Source: Chitinophagales bacterium 65-1 (GTDB taxonomy: Bacteria; Bacteroidota; Bacteroidia; Chitinophagales; Chitinophagaceae). From it: DNA of 41,942 nucleotides. The notes beneath the pieces were generated by a model that was not told the origin of the DNA, made no database searches, and saw nothing but the letters and a program-made list of their open reading frames with translations. Made by a program: the position numbers and the translations under genes. The stretch lies in NCBI GenBank assembly GCA_002050465.1, contig MWYX01000053.1, positions 1 through 41,942 on the forward strand, given 5' to 3'. Shown here one piece after another: positions 17,000 through 25,604 of this stretch (its first letter is position 1; every line of letters begins with the position of its first letter).

Positions 17000-17203
17000 G
17001 CGGAAGCATGTATTTTAAAGAGGTTTAGTTTTATTCAAGGCAATGAAGACCTTTTAACACCAAAGGAAATGACAAAAAATTATTTCAATAAAATTAAAGC
17101 ACCTGAAAAAAAATATTTTTTGCTTCCAAAAACTGCTCATGGATTTAATTTATCTGTTTTAGAGGCGCTATATAAAATTTGTAAGAGTGTAAAAATTGTA
17201 TGA
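17000..17203 (+). pseudogene. Remnant of an alpha/beta hydrolase (C-terminal end only)
   Basis: Within the 407-bp gap 16948-17354, one frame reads RFSFIQGNEDLLTPKEMTKN and on to LLPKTAHGFNLSVLEALYKI before a stop at 17201. This is the C-terminal end of a proline-iminopeptidase-like alpha/beta hydrolase, with the catalytic Asp (GNED) and His (TAHG). There is no start codon and no Ser domain; an in-frame stop lies at 16997. Phe replaces the usual Gly/Ala-His-x region neighbours, showing decay. The rest of the gap shows nothing else I can identify. Confidence 0.7.
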
Positions 17204-17354
17204 GAGAATAACCTAAGCACCACCCTATAACATTGGTTTTTACAAAACAGTCCACCAAGGTATGAAGTGCAATACCAAATTTTTAACAAATGCCCGATAA
17301 AATAGCACTCAATATTTTCATAGTTTTATCGTTTAAAAGCTATAACCCACTTTT

Positions 17355-18248
17355 ATGAAAATCAGTTCCTTAAAAAAATTAAGCTGCCTGCTTACCCTTC
17401 TTACTACAATATATATGGGTGCAAACTCTCAAAAGCTTCATTTAAACCTGTTTGCCGGAATTGCTAATTATAAGGGAGACCTTCAATATAATCCGAACAG
17501 TGGTAAACAGTTTACTCTCCGGCAACCCAAAATGGCAGTGGGGTTAGGAGCAGAATATGAAATTACTGATAAAATCTTTTTACGGGGAGGACTTACTATA
17601 GGAAAAATAACCGCTGATGATAAAAAAGGAAGAGATTCAAGTCAACTGCCAAGAAATTTAAATTTTACCTCTTCCATAACCGATGGAATGCTGGGTGTGG
17701 GATATTACATAACCAATCCCAATACGCACTTTATTAACCCCTATGTATTTGCCGGTATAGCTTACTATCATTTCAACCCATACACCTACGATACTTCAAA
17801 TCGAAATGAAAAAATTTATTTAAAACCTTTAAGTACTGAAGGGCAGGGTTTTGTTGCAGGTAAAGAAGATTATAAACTATCCCAGTTTTCTATTCCATTT
17901 GGTGGAGGCTTAAAATTTTCACTTACTGATAATTTTCGTGTGGGCATTGAGGTTAGTATGAGAAAAACTTTTACTGATTATCTTGATGATGTAAGTGGAT
18001 CATATGTAGATGAAGCGCTCTTATTGACCAACAGGGGGCCGCAGGCAGTTGAACTTGCATACAGAGGTGATGAACTCAAAACAGGATCCACCACTTACCC
18101 TGCAGGCGGGAGTCCCAGAGGAACAACTATAACCAGTGACTGGTATTATTTTACCGGTTTAACTTTATCATACAGGTTAGGTAACGGTTCCGGTGGCGGT
18201 GAAGGCGGTGGCAAAAAAAATAAATTAGGTTGCCCTACTTCCTTTTAA
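17355..18248 (+). CDS. PorG-like outer-membrane beta-barrel protein (DUF6089 type)
   Basis: This is a 297-residue barrel with a signal peptide ending near residue 25 (GANSQ). The mature part alternates amphipathic strands: LHLNLFAGIANYKGDL, MAVGLGAEYEI, IFLRGGLTIG, FSIPFGGGLKFSLTDNFRVGIEVSMRKTFTDYLDDVSG and WYYFTGLTLSYRLG. The TFTDYLDDVSG(S/T)Y segment and the basic, Cys-containing end (KKNKLGCPTSF) are typical of DUF6089/PorG-like proteins. PorG itself is an outer-membrane partner of the type IX machine's PorK/N ring; paralogues without that role are common, so I call only the family. A Gly-rich linker (GNGSGGGEGGGKK) precedes the C-terminus. Confidence 0.8.
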   Translation: MKISSLKKLSCLLTLLTTIYMGANSQKLHLNLFAGIANYKGDLQYNPNSGKQFTLRQPKMAVGLGAEYEITDKIFLRGGLTIGKITADDKKGRDSSQLPRNLNFTSSITDGMLGVGYYITNPNTHFINPYVFAGIAYYHFNPYTYDTSNRNEKIYLKPLSTEGQGFVAGKEDYKLSQFSIPFGGGLKFSLTDNFRVGIEVSMRKTFTDYLDDVSGSYVDEALLLTNRGPQAVELAYRGDELKTGSTTYPAGGSPRGTTITSDWYYFTGLTLSYRLGNGSGGGEGGGKKNKLGCPTSF

Positions 18249-18278
18249 AATCGAACTTTCTTCAATTTTAATTTCAAA

Positions 18279-19667
18279 TCAAGCTGATCTCCACGGCCCT
18301 GTAATAGCAAGTGTTAAGCCCGGGGATTGAATATTTACAAAAAGTGTTTTGCCTGACGGAGAAAATACAGGTCCTGCAAATTCAGATTTCCGGTAACCTA
18401 TGTTTTTAGCAATTACATATGTTTTTCCCTTCGGAGTAATTCCAATAATTCTTGGGTCATTTTTGTCTTCACAAATAATAACATCGCCCCACGGCGCAAT
18501 GGTGAGGTTATCACAATATTGAAAGGTGTCAATATTATTTGGTTCCAGAAACAATTCAAGTTTTGCCGGAGAATCTTTTTCCTTTGATTGTCCTTCAAAT
18601 CTACTGGGGACATACCTGAAAATCTGACCATATTTATTTTTGCCACCTGAGGTACAGGCAAAAAATAATTCCTTTTTCCCATGCCATATTCCCTCTGCCC
18701 TGGCAAACTTTGCTGCGCCTTGCTGATAACCACGTAAACGCAGATCATCATCAGGAGCTTCCACATTATCCAGATCAATCCAGGATACTTTAAAAGACTT
18801 TTTTACCGGGAACAAATTTGATTTTAAACTTATCCAATTCCTTGTATCTGCACTTTTCCATTCATTTATAACAAGGCATTGCAGCTTTCCTCCTTTATGT
18901 AAATCTCCATTTGCATTGGGCAGATACCTGTAAAAAATACTGTCATCTGTATCTTCGGTTTGATAAACGATTCCCTCTTTTGGATGAACAGCAACTGCCT
19001 CGTGAACAAAACGGCCCATTGCCTTAATTGGAACAGGGTCTGTAAGTCCGATATGTTCTGAAGCCGGAATTTCAAAATTATATCCATGGTCTTTTTCTAA
19101 AAATCCGTTTTCGCCGCCCTTTTTAACCACTGATTCTTCACAGGTGATCCAGGAGTTCCATGGTGTTATTCCTCCTGCGCAATTTCTAACCGTGCCAACC
19201 AGGCTCAGATATTCTAATTCTACTTTCTGATTTTTTTCATTATATACAAGCGTTGTTGTACCACCAACGCAGGTACGTTCTCCCTTTGCAATGTCATAAA
19301 TTTTATCCCTGTTTATTTTGTTCATCAGTTTATTATCTGTGCCAAAAGGCCCGGTTGCAACAGCGCCGGGTACATTCTCATGATTTCTTACCAGAATTAT
19401 TTTGTCATTGCTTCCTTTAAAAACACCCATCCCGTCATGCATTCCCGGAGAAAATAAACCATCACTCATCAGATCGCCTTTGCGGGAAATAATTGTAGAA
19501 GAAAATCCTTTAGGCAAACTTAATACTCCATCAGAAGGTGGTAGTAGCGGCCCATATCCAAAGCCGGAACTAACGCTGCAGCCTGCTGATATAAATTGAT
19601 TGAGCCCTACAAACCCCAGACTTATTATACCTGTATTTTTTATAAAATCTCTTCTTGAGTTATTCAT
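18279..19667 (-). CDS. PhoX-family (DUF839) phosphatase, Tat-exported lipoprotein
   Basis: PhoX enzymes are Ca/Fe-dependent alkaline phosphatases exported folded by the Tat system. This 462-residue protein has the twin-arginine motif SRRDFIKN at residues 4-11 and a lipobox ISAGC with Cys30, so it is probably a Tat-exported lipoprotein. Family motifs are present: VRNHEN, CVGGTTTLVYN, RNCAGGITPWNSWITCEES, GRFVHEAVAVHP and QTEDTDDSIFYRYLP. The conserved Cys/Glu residues expected at the metal centre (CAGG, TCEES) are seen. It lies 64 bases after the TonB receptor gene on the same strand, and a second phosphoesterase precedes that, which suggests organic phosphate scavenging. Substrate is inferred from the family. 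Confidence 0.87.
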   Translation of the reverse strand: MNNSRRDFIKNTGIISLGFVGLNQFISAGCSVSSGFGYGPLLPPSDGVLSLPKGFSSTIISRKGDLMSDGLFSPGMHDGMGVFKGSNDKIILVRNHENVPGAVATGPFGTDNKLMNKINRDKIYDIAKGERTCVGGTTTLVYNEKNQKVELEYLSLVGTVRNCAGGITPWNSWITCEESVVKKGGENGFLEKDHGYNFEIPASEHIGLTDPVPIKAMGRFVHEAVAVHPKEGIVYQTEDTDDSIFYRYLPNANGDLHKGGKLQCLVINEWKSADTRNWISLKSNLFPVKKSFKVSWIDLDNVEAPDDDLRLRGYQQGAAKFARAEGIWHGKKELFFACTSGGKNKYGQIFRYVPSRFEGQSKEKDSPAKLELFLEPNNIDTFQYCDNLTIAPWGDVIICEDKNDPRIIGITPKGKTYVIAKNIGYRKSEFAGPVFSPSGKTLFVNIQSPGLTLAITGPWRSA

Positions 19668-19731
19668 ACTTGATTACAATTATTGAATGGGTTATAAAAA
19701 TTTGGAAAAAGAGCAAAAATATTCCCTATTA

Positions 19732-21747
19732 TTAAAAATTGCATTTTAAACTCATCCATGCACTTCTTCCAACACCATTAATGCCTGAGCCATGTGTTCG
19801 ATAATCCTCGTTAAATAAATTTTGCAAGCCTAAATTAAATTTAAAATTGGTAAAGCTGTAGCCCGCATATACATTTAATACTTTCCACCCAGGTGTACCA
19901 TCTTTTGGAATTCTATTATCATCTTTGTCACCTTGGGCAAGACGATTTTGTTTTGATGCAAATAACAATTCAGCAGAGCCAAACCATTTGTAATGATGAT
20001 AACTGCCAGCCACTCTTCCATTTAATGGTGGAATCCGTCGTAAAGGTTCATTCCTAGATAAACTTTGCCCATAATTGTATGCAATGTTTCCTTTTATATG
20101 CCAGCCTTTTACAGGCTTATAATCTATTTCTGTTTCAAATCCCTTTATATATCCTTCATCCACATTTTCCTTTTTGTAAACCGGGTAACCATTCATATGT
20201 TGTCCTTCCCTTTTAACCCTTGCTATTAGATTATTCAGATGCATATAGTAGCCTGATAATGTTGCAGCCAATTTTTTTGTTAGCAGTTTATAGCCCAATT
20301 CAATATTATTTGATCTTTCAGGTGCAAGATTGGCTGTTGGAACTTCGTAACGAAAATCCACTATGCCTAATGTACCCATGTCATCAACATTTGGCGCACG
20401 GTAACCGGTATTAAAAGTTAGATAAATGCTTTGCTTTTGTGTGATTTTATAAAGCAAAGAGGCATTATAAACAAAAGATGAAGGGTTGATTTTTACTTTA
20501 CCTAAAGCAGAATCGCTTATGATAATGGAAAACGCATTATACCGAATGCCGCTTTCAATAATCCATTTATTAAATGCAAGATGATGCAATGAATACAAAG
20601 AGTAATTGCCATATTGAGAATTATCGGGATAAAGACCTCTCAGTGTTGATTTTGCACCACGTTGAATATTTACATCTTCTCTTATGCTATTTACTTTATC
20701 ATTATACAATTCAACACCCGAATTTGCCGACCATACTTCCGAAAAACGGGAAGATATATCTGTCGTAAAAGCAAATGTGTTTATTTCATCTCTTTCTCTT
20801 CGCAATGTAATACCGCCTTTTTTTCGGCTGTTTCTTCCTTCAAGAGTTTGCTGCCACGAAGCAATCATTTCAATGTTGCTTATCCATTCATGATTATTTT
20901 TAAAATTTAGCTTTGCATAATTCAGCATTCTTTGCTGCGGGTCAAATTCATTTACAGCAAAATTTTCTAGAACTACTTTATGATAAACAGGTACATGCTG
21001 CTGTTTTAAAAATTGATGAGCCAATGTAAGCTCAACATTTGTTTGCAATAGAAACTTTGATTTTGCATCCAGAGCAAATTCTTTATAGCCGGATGGTGAT
21101 TGTTTGCCAGTTGTGTCTCCGCCAATCAGGTCGCCAAAATTTCTGTAAGTAGCTCCAATAATTGTTGCTGCTTTTTTTGAGGTGTAATTAACTTCTCCTC
21201 TAACCGTCTTTTCCATATCCCCTGACATATATTTACTCACAGCCGTTCCTGTCCATTTAGACTTTTCAATAGAATAATTTGGTTCTTTGGTAAATACCTG
21301 TAACACGCCGCCTATTGCATCTGATCCATACTGTACAGATCCTGTTCCTTTAGCCACTTCAATTTTGCTGATGGTAAAAGCGTCAATGGTATTGAGGTAT
21401 TGATTAGGTCCATATCGAAACGTAGCGTTATTCAAACGAATGCCATCCACCAATATCAACGTTTGATTTCCGGTTAGACCCCGCAAAAATGGTGAACCTC
21501 CACTATGATTTGTTTTTTGAATAAATACACCGTTCACTCCCATTAATGCTTCAGCAGTGCTGCGGGGTTGATAGTTTTCAAAATAAGTTTTTGAAACAGA
21601 TTGTGTGCTGTATGGAATATTTAATTCTTTTTGTGCTTTACGCTGTGATGTAATTATCACTTCATCCATCACACTCGAGGTATCTTGTTGTGCTGTTGCT
21701 AATGATGCAGTTAGTAAAATAAATATTGTAACAGTTAGTTTTTGCAT
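19732..21747 (-). CDS. TonB-dependent outer-membrane receptor
   Basis: This 671-residue receptor has a signal peptide (MQKLTVTIFILLTASLATAQ), a TonB-box-like stretch (SVMDEVIITSQR), a plug domain (about 40-155, with GVFIQKTNHSGGSPFLRGLTGNQTLILVDGIRLNN and YGSDAIGGVL) and a 22-strand barrel that ends with aromatic SLKCNF. It lacks the N-terminal carboxypeptidase-like domain of SusC proteins, so it resembles classical vitamin B12/haem/siderophore-type receptors. Flanked by PhoX and a propeller/phosphoesterase, all on the minus strand with gaps of 61-64 bases, it probably imports a phosphorus-containing or metal-containing compound for this set. The ligand is not identifiable from sequence. Confidence 0.9.
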   Translation of the reverse strand: MQKLTVTIFILLTASLATAQQDTSSVMDEVIITSQRKAQKELNIPYSTQSVSKTYFENYQPRSTAEALMGVNGVFIQKTNHSGGSPFLRGLTGNQTLILVDGIRLNNATFRYGPNQYLNTIDAFTISKIEVAKGTGSVQYGSDAIGGVLQVFTKEPNYSIEKSKWTGTAVSKYMSGDMEKTVRGEVNYTSKKAATIIGATYRNFGDLIGGDTTGKQSPSGYKEFALDAKSKFLLQTNVELTLAHQFLKQQHVPVYHKVVLENFAVNEFDPQQRMLNYAKLNFKNNHEWISNIEMIASWQQTLEGRNSRKKGGITLRRERDEINTFAFTTDISSRFSEVWSANSGVELYNDKVNSIREDVNIQRGAKSTLRGLYPDNSQYGNYSLYSLHHLAFNKWIIESGIRYNAFSIIISDSALGKVKINPSSFVYNASLLYKITQKQSIYLTFNTGYRAPNVDDMGTLGIVDFRYEVPTANLAPERSNNIELGYKLLTKKLAATLSGYYMHLNNLIARVKREGQHMNGYPVYKKENVDEGYIKGFETEIDYKPVKGWHIKGNIAYNYGQSLSRNEPLRRIPPLNGRVAGSYHHYKWFGSAELLFASKQNRLAQGDKDDNRIPKDGTPGWKVLNVYAGYSFTNFKFNLGLQNLFNEDYRTHGSGINGVGRSAWMSLKCNF

Positions 21748-21808
21748 TATTATTCCAGAATTTTTTGGTAAGCAACTACTGCAAACATTATTTTTTCAGC
21801 TTTAATTT

Positions 21809-24250
21809 TTATTCTTCATCTTCCTCATCTGTAACTTTTACAAAGGCACTTCGGCGTGGAGCCGGCATTTCGCTATGCTCACCTTTAACTGCTTTCCATA
21901 TTATCTGGCTGAACAGCATATCAGGAACACGGTCTTCCTTACTTAGATCTATCTGATCGCTAAGTATGGCGGTTGCATTTGTTGCTGTATTTTTTTCATT
22001 GAGGTCAATATTGGATGGTAATGATTTGAAAGGAGTATAATCGGGCTTAGATGTAAAGCTTTTAAACATGGGTGTTGCAGCGGCATCATACTGGCTCATA
22101 GGTGGAAGGGCCAAAATTAATTCAATCGTACGTAGCATTGAAGAGGTAGAGTACATGGTATGATCAACAAATTTTCTTTTTACAAACGGACCCGCAACAT
22201 AGGCAGAAGTGCGATGTGCATCCACATGATCAGGACCATTTTGTGCATCATCTTCAACAATAAATACTACACTCTCCTTCCATATAGGACTTTTTGAAAG
22301 ATGTTCCATAAATAAACCTACTGCCAGATCATTATCAGCAACATGGGCAAAAGGAGTTGGTGCACCCCGCCGTAATCCTTCAGTATGATCGTTACTAAAG
22401 CGAAGCGTATTTAGCCTGGGCACTGCATTTACGGCAAGCAGTGAATCAAATTCCCGCTTCCACCGGTTAAAACGAAGGGTATCCCTGATACTGTTATTAT
22501 ACCCGGGAAAATAAGGGCAAAAATGATTTTCCAGAACAGGAATATTGGCTTTTCCATCGTCTGCAAATTCACCATATGTACGAAAACTTACACCGGCACG
22601 TTTTGCATAATCCCAGATAAATCCTTTTTTTGGATTTGCAATTTCCCGCTGTCCTTCACCGGGATAAGTGCCTCCGCGTCCGCCATAACTGGTTACCCAA
22701 TTCTTTTCCAGATAATCTGTTGCATGTGCAGATGTGCTCCAGTTGTGCCCATCGGCGCTTACTTCCCCATCCACATAAAAATTATCAAGCAATACAAACT
22801 CTTTTACCAGTTTATGCTGATTGGGTGTAATTCTTTCTCCAAATAAAACCAGACTTGTATCACCATTACCTTCGGGTATATCACCCAATACCTGGTCGTA
22901 TGTTCTGTTTTCTTTAATGATGTAAAACACATATTTTATGGGTGACTTGTCTCCTACTTTCATTGGTATCGGATTTCCTTTTTCACCCAGGCTTATCATT
23001 TCTTTTTCTTTGGAGTAAGGAGTATTTTTATAAACTGCTTTTGAATAAACAGCCAGTAAAGCATCTGATGGTTCATCAATTATCGACATAGTTCCTTTCA
23101 TTAATCCGCCTATGTAACCCGGACGAACAGAGGCAGATGTATCACCCAAATGACGTACAACCAGTTTTTGTGTTTTAACCGGATTTGGTCCATCGGGATT
23201 AGGAAATGATGAAAATCCTTTGCCATTGGATACAAATATTTTTTTACCAATAACTTTTATATTGGTGGGGTACCAGCCTACGGGAATGAATCCTTTTGAT
23301 TTACTTCTGCCGGGAAGTGATACATCAAATACGGCTAAACAATTATTATCGGCATTGGCTACATATAATTTTTTTTCATCTGTTGATAACGCAAGACCGT
23401 TAGAGGTAGATCCGGCTGGTGCATCAGGATATAATGCGGCATTTAAAACTTCCAGCACTTTACGCTTTTTAATGTCAATAACAGAAACACTGTTATCATT
23501 AGCGTTGGCAACAAATAAAATATTTCCCTTATTGTTTAATAATAATTCATTGGGATTATCACCCACAGCAATTTTATCAATCAGTTTTCTTTGCTTTGTA
23601 TCATACACCAGTACTTTATCACCACCCCAGGATGAAATGTACAACTCCTTTTTATCAGGTGATAATAAACATGCATACGCTTCATTACCTAATTCCAGTT
23701 TCTGAATAATGCTTTTATCACTAAGATCAATAACATACAATGAGTTATTTTCTTTTGTAACAACATACAATCTTTTAACAGCATTATCAATTTCAATACC
23801 TGCCGGAGATATTTTTTCAGGCCATTTTCTACCTAAAAGAATACTATCCTTTAATTGCAGTCTGTTATTTACGATAGCATATTGCAATATCCAGTTATCA
23901 TTACCACCTGATGCATATAAATATTTTTCATCAGCGCTGAATTTTAAGCCATACCATGATTTTGGAATGATGACTGTATGAAGAATCTTTTCTGTGATTG
24001 GATGTATTAACTGGATGCTCTGTATACTTTGCCCGTTATTGGTAATGGCCATATATTTTTTTGATGAGGAAACCGCTATGTTTAGCGGGAAGTCGCCTAA
24101 GGGCAAAGAACGTCCTGCAGGAGAAAGATGCCATCCGTTAGGAAGTCTCACTCTTTTGTTTGTTAATTGTTTTTCGAGAGCTGTACCTGATATCTGGGCT
24201 GATGTAATTGTTGTAAACAAAATATAAATGGCTGACAAAAATAATTTCAT
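21809..24250 (-). CDS. Bifunctional YncE-like beta-propeller / phosphoesterase
   Basis: This is an 813-residue exported two-domain protein with a signal peptide MKLFLSAIYILFTTITSAQ. Residues about 45-360 form a YVTN/YncE propeller with repeats such as KKLYVANADNN, NILFVANANDNSVSVIDI and KELYISSWGGDKVLVYD. Residues about 435-760 form a phosphoesterase domain of the acid phosphatase/phospholipase C superfamily, with IIKENRTYDQVLGD, SADGHNWSTSAHATDYLE and IVEDDAQNGPDHVDAHRT, which supply metal ligands (Glu, Asp, His). The length matches the two-domain family known in Bacteroidota. It is the first gene of a three-gene minus-strand run with a TonB receptor and PhoX. Confidence 0.88.
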   Translation of the reverse strand: MKLFLSAIYILFTTITSAQISGTALEKQLTNKRVRLPNGWHLSPAGRSLPLGDFPLNIAVSSSKKYMAITNNGQSIQSIQLIHPITEKILHTVIIPKSWYGLKFSADEKYLYASGGNDNWILQYAIVNNRLQLKDSILLGRKWPEKISPAGIEIDNAVKRLYVVTKENNSLYVIDLSDKSIIQKLELGNEAYACLLSPDKKELYISSWGGDKVLVYDTKQRKLIDKIAVGDNPNELLLNNKGNILFVANANDNSVSVIDIKKRKVLEVLNAALYPDAPAGSTSNGLALSTDEKKLYVANADNNCLAVFDVSLPGRSKSKGFIPVGWYPTNIKVIGKKIFVSNGKGFSSFPNPDGPNPVKTQKLVVRHLGDTSASVRPGYIGGLMKGTMSIIDEPSDALLAVYSKAVYKNTPYSKEKEMISLGEKGNPIPMKVGDKSPIKYVFYIIKENRTYDQVLGDIPEGNGDTSLVLFGERITPNQHKLVKEFVLLDNFYVDGEVSADGHNWSTSAHATDYLEKNWVTSYGGRGGTYPGEGQREIANPKKGFIWDYAKRAGVSFRTYGEFADDGKANIPVLENHFCPYFPGYNNSIRDTLRFNRWKREFDSLLAVNAVPRLNTLRFSNDHTEGLRRGAPTPFAHVADNDLAVGLFMEHLSKSPIWKESVVFIVEDDAQNGPDHVDAHRTSAYVAGPFVKRKFVDHTMYSTSSMLRTIELILALPPMSQYDAAATPMFKSFTSKPDYTPFKSLPSNIDLNEKNTATNATAILSDQIDLSKEDRVPDMLFSQIIWKAVKGEHSEMPAPRRSAFVKVTDEEDEE

Positions 24251-24300
24251 AATAATAAGGTTGACTTCTGTTATTTAAAAAATACTAATAATACATGCAA

Positions 24301-24328
24301 CAGTTAGGAAGTAAAGTACTTCCTACTG
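24301..24328. promoter_or_regulatory. Operator-like palindrome upstream of the phosphoesterase gene
   Basis: TAGGAAGTA (24305-24313) and TACTTCCTA (24317-24325) form a perfect 9-bp inverted repeat with a 3-base centre, extended by CAG/CTG outside a one-base bulge. It lies 51-78 bases before the ATG at 24250. On the minus strand a weak promoter (TTTG-N21-CATTTTTG) ends just before it. It is not followed by a T-tract, so it reads as an operator or 5'-UTR hairpin rather than a terminator. The rest of 24251-24440 shows nothing recognisable. Confidence 0.5.
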
Positions 24329-24440
24329 ATCTACAAAAATGGAATTATTTAAGTAATAATAACAAATGTTGAAGAAATTAATGATCAGGTGTTTTTTAAA
24401 TAACTATTTTATAATACAATCTTGATTTAAAGGTATTTTA

Positions 24441-24701
24441 TCAGTCTATTGTTACAAGCAAAATAATCTGCAGAAAGAATAAAGTTAATACTATAATGCT
24501 TAATATATTCTGTAACCTTTTTTTAAGTTTTCTTTTAGCATTTGTTGTCCTGTGTAATTCATAATCATCAAAATAAAAAAAATGGTTAAACCGCCATCTA
24601 TCTGACTTATGCACAAAAAAAAGTACAGTTTTTATAATTACTACGCATGTAATAATCATGTAGTTATAAATCAATAAAAAATTCACTACATTATTAAACA
24701 T
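24441..24701 (-). CDS. Small membrane protein of unknown function
   Basis: This 86-residue reading frame begins with ATG and has two clear membrane segments (about 6-29, VNFLLIYNYMIITCVVIIKTVLFF, in two runs, and 66-84, ILSIIVLTLFFLQIILLV). Between them is a charged loop with HKSDRWRFNHFFYFDDYEL and TTNAKRKLKKRLQ. The positive-inside rule would place the loop in the cytoplasm. I do not recognise the family. Codon use looks like its neighbours, and the gap has no better frame. It may be real, but a chance AT-rich hydrophobic frame cannot be excluded. Confidence 0.5.
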   Translation of the reverse strand: MFNNVVNFLLIYNYMIITCVVIIKTVLFFVHKSDRWRFNHFFYFDDYELHRTTNAKRKLKKRLQNILSIIVLTLFFLQIILLVTID

Positions 24702-24852
24702 AGTTTCTTTAATGTTACAGCATAAAGTAATCTATTTTATTCTGTCTGCTTAACTGGTAACCTTTTCTTAATACTGAAATTACAAAAAGGGGCTCTTTAT
24801 CTTTCCATGTTTATAAAAATTATTAAATATCTCAGGTAAGGTTAATAATCCT

Positions 24853-25593
24853 TTACTTTACATGGCTCAAAATTATTCCACATGCCACTGCTGCATTCAA
24901 TGATTCAGCTTCACCTTGTTTTGGAATTGTGATCTGTTGAGTGGCAAGCCCTAATAAGTTTTCTTTTACACCCTTTGATTCATTACCAATTAAAATTATT
25001 CCTTCTTTAAGTTTATTAAATATAGAAATATTTTTGCCTGCTAACGTGGCAGCGTAAATATCCATATCTTTATTTTTATTGATAAATTCTTCAAGCTCTG
25101 TGTAAATAATATTCACTCTCGCCAGGCTGCCCATAGAGGCCTGTACCACTTTTGAATTATAACAATCAGCACATTTATTGCTGCAGATAATATTTTTTAC
25201 TCCAAACCAGTCTGCTGTACGGATGATAGTTCCCAGGTTCCCGGGATCCTGAATGTCATCCAGCATCAATGAGAAATTATTTTTAAGATCAGCAAGTTTA
25301 TTTTCTTTTTTATGAAAAACCGCAAGCACTTTATTAGGCGTTTGCAGTTGCGATATTCTTTCTAATTCTGATTCATTTATTACATATTTATTTTCTTCAG
25401 AAAAATTTTTTAATAAAATTAAGTTTTCCACCATCCAGCTTTCCAGGCCGCAAATAAGTTTTGGGGAAAATATATTAGTATGTAAAAAATCTGAAACAAC
25501 TTTTGGTCCTTCAGCAATAAATACACCATGCTCATCCCTCGCTTTTTTATGGGCTAAACTTTGAATATATTTGACGATTGTTTTGCTCAGCAT
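24853..25593 (-). CDS. TrmH/SpoU-family RNA 2'-O-ribose methyltransferase
   Basis: This 246-residue SPOUT enzyme methylates a ribose 2'-OH in rRNA or tRNA with S-adenosylmethionine. An N-terminal substrate-binding region (about 1-95, with HGVFIAEGPKVVSDFL) precedes the knotted domain. The three SpoU motifs are present: LDDIQDPGNLGTIIRTADWFG, IILIGNESKGV and ITIPKQGEAESLNAAVACGII. Its architecture is like RlmB, but the exact target site cannot be read from sequence. The start overlaps by frame with the divergent TamL gene if a TTG start were used there; with the ATG at 25605 the two are separated by 11 bases. Confidence 0.92.
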   Translation of the reverse strand: MLSKTIVKYIQSLAHKKARDEHGVFIAEGPKVVSDFLHTNIFSPKLICGLESWMVENLILLKNFSEENKYVINESELERISQLQTPNKVLAVFHKKENKLADLKNNFSLMLDDIQDPGNLGTIIRTADWFGVKNIICSNKCADCYNSKVVQASMGSLARVNIIYTELEEFINKNKDMDIYAATLAGKNISIFNKLKEGIILIGNESKGVKENLLGLATQQITIPKQGEAESLNAAVACGIILSHVK

Positions 25594-25604
25594 GTACTCA
25601 ATTT

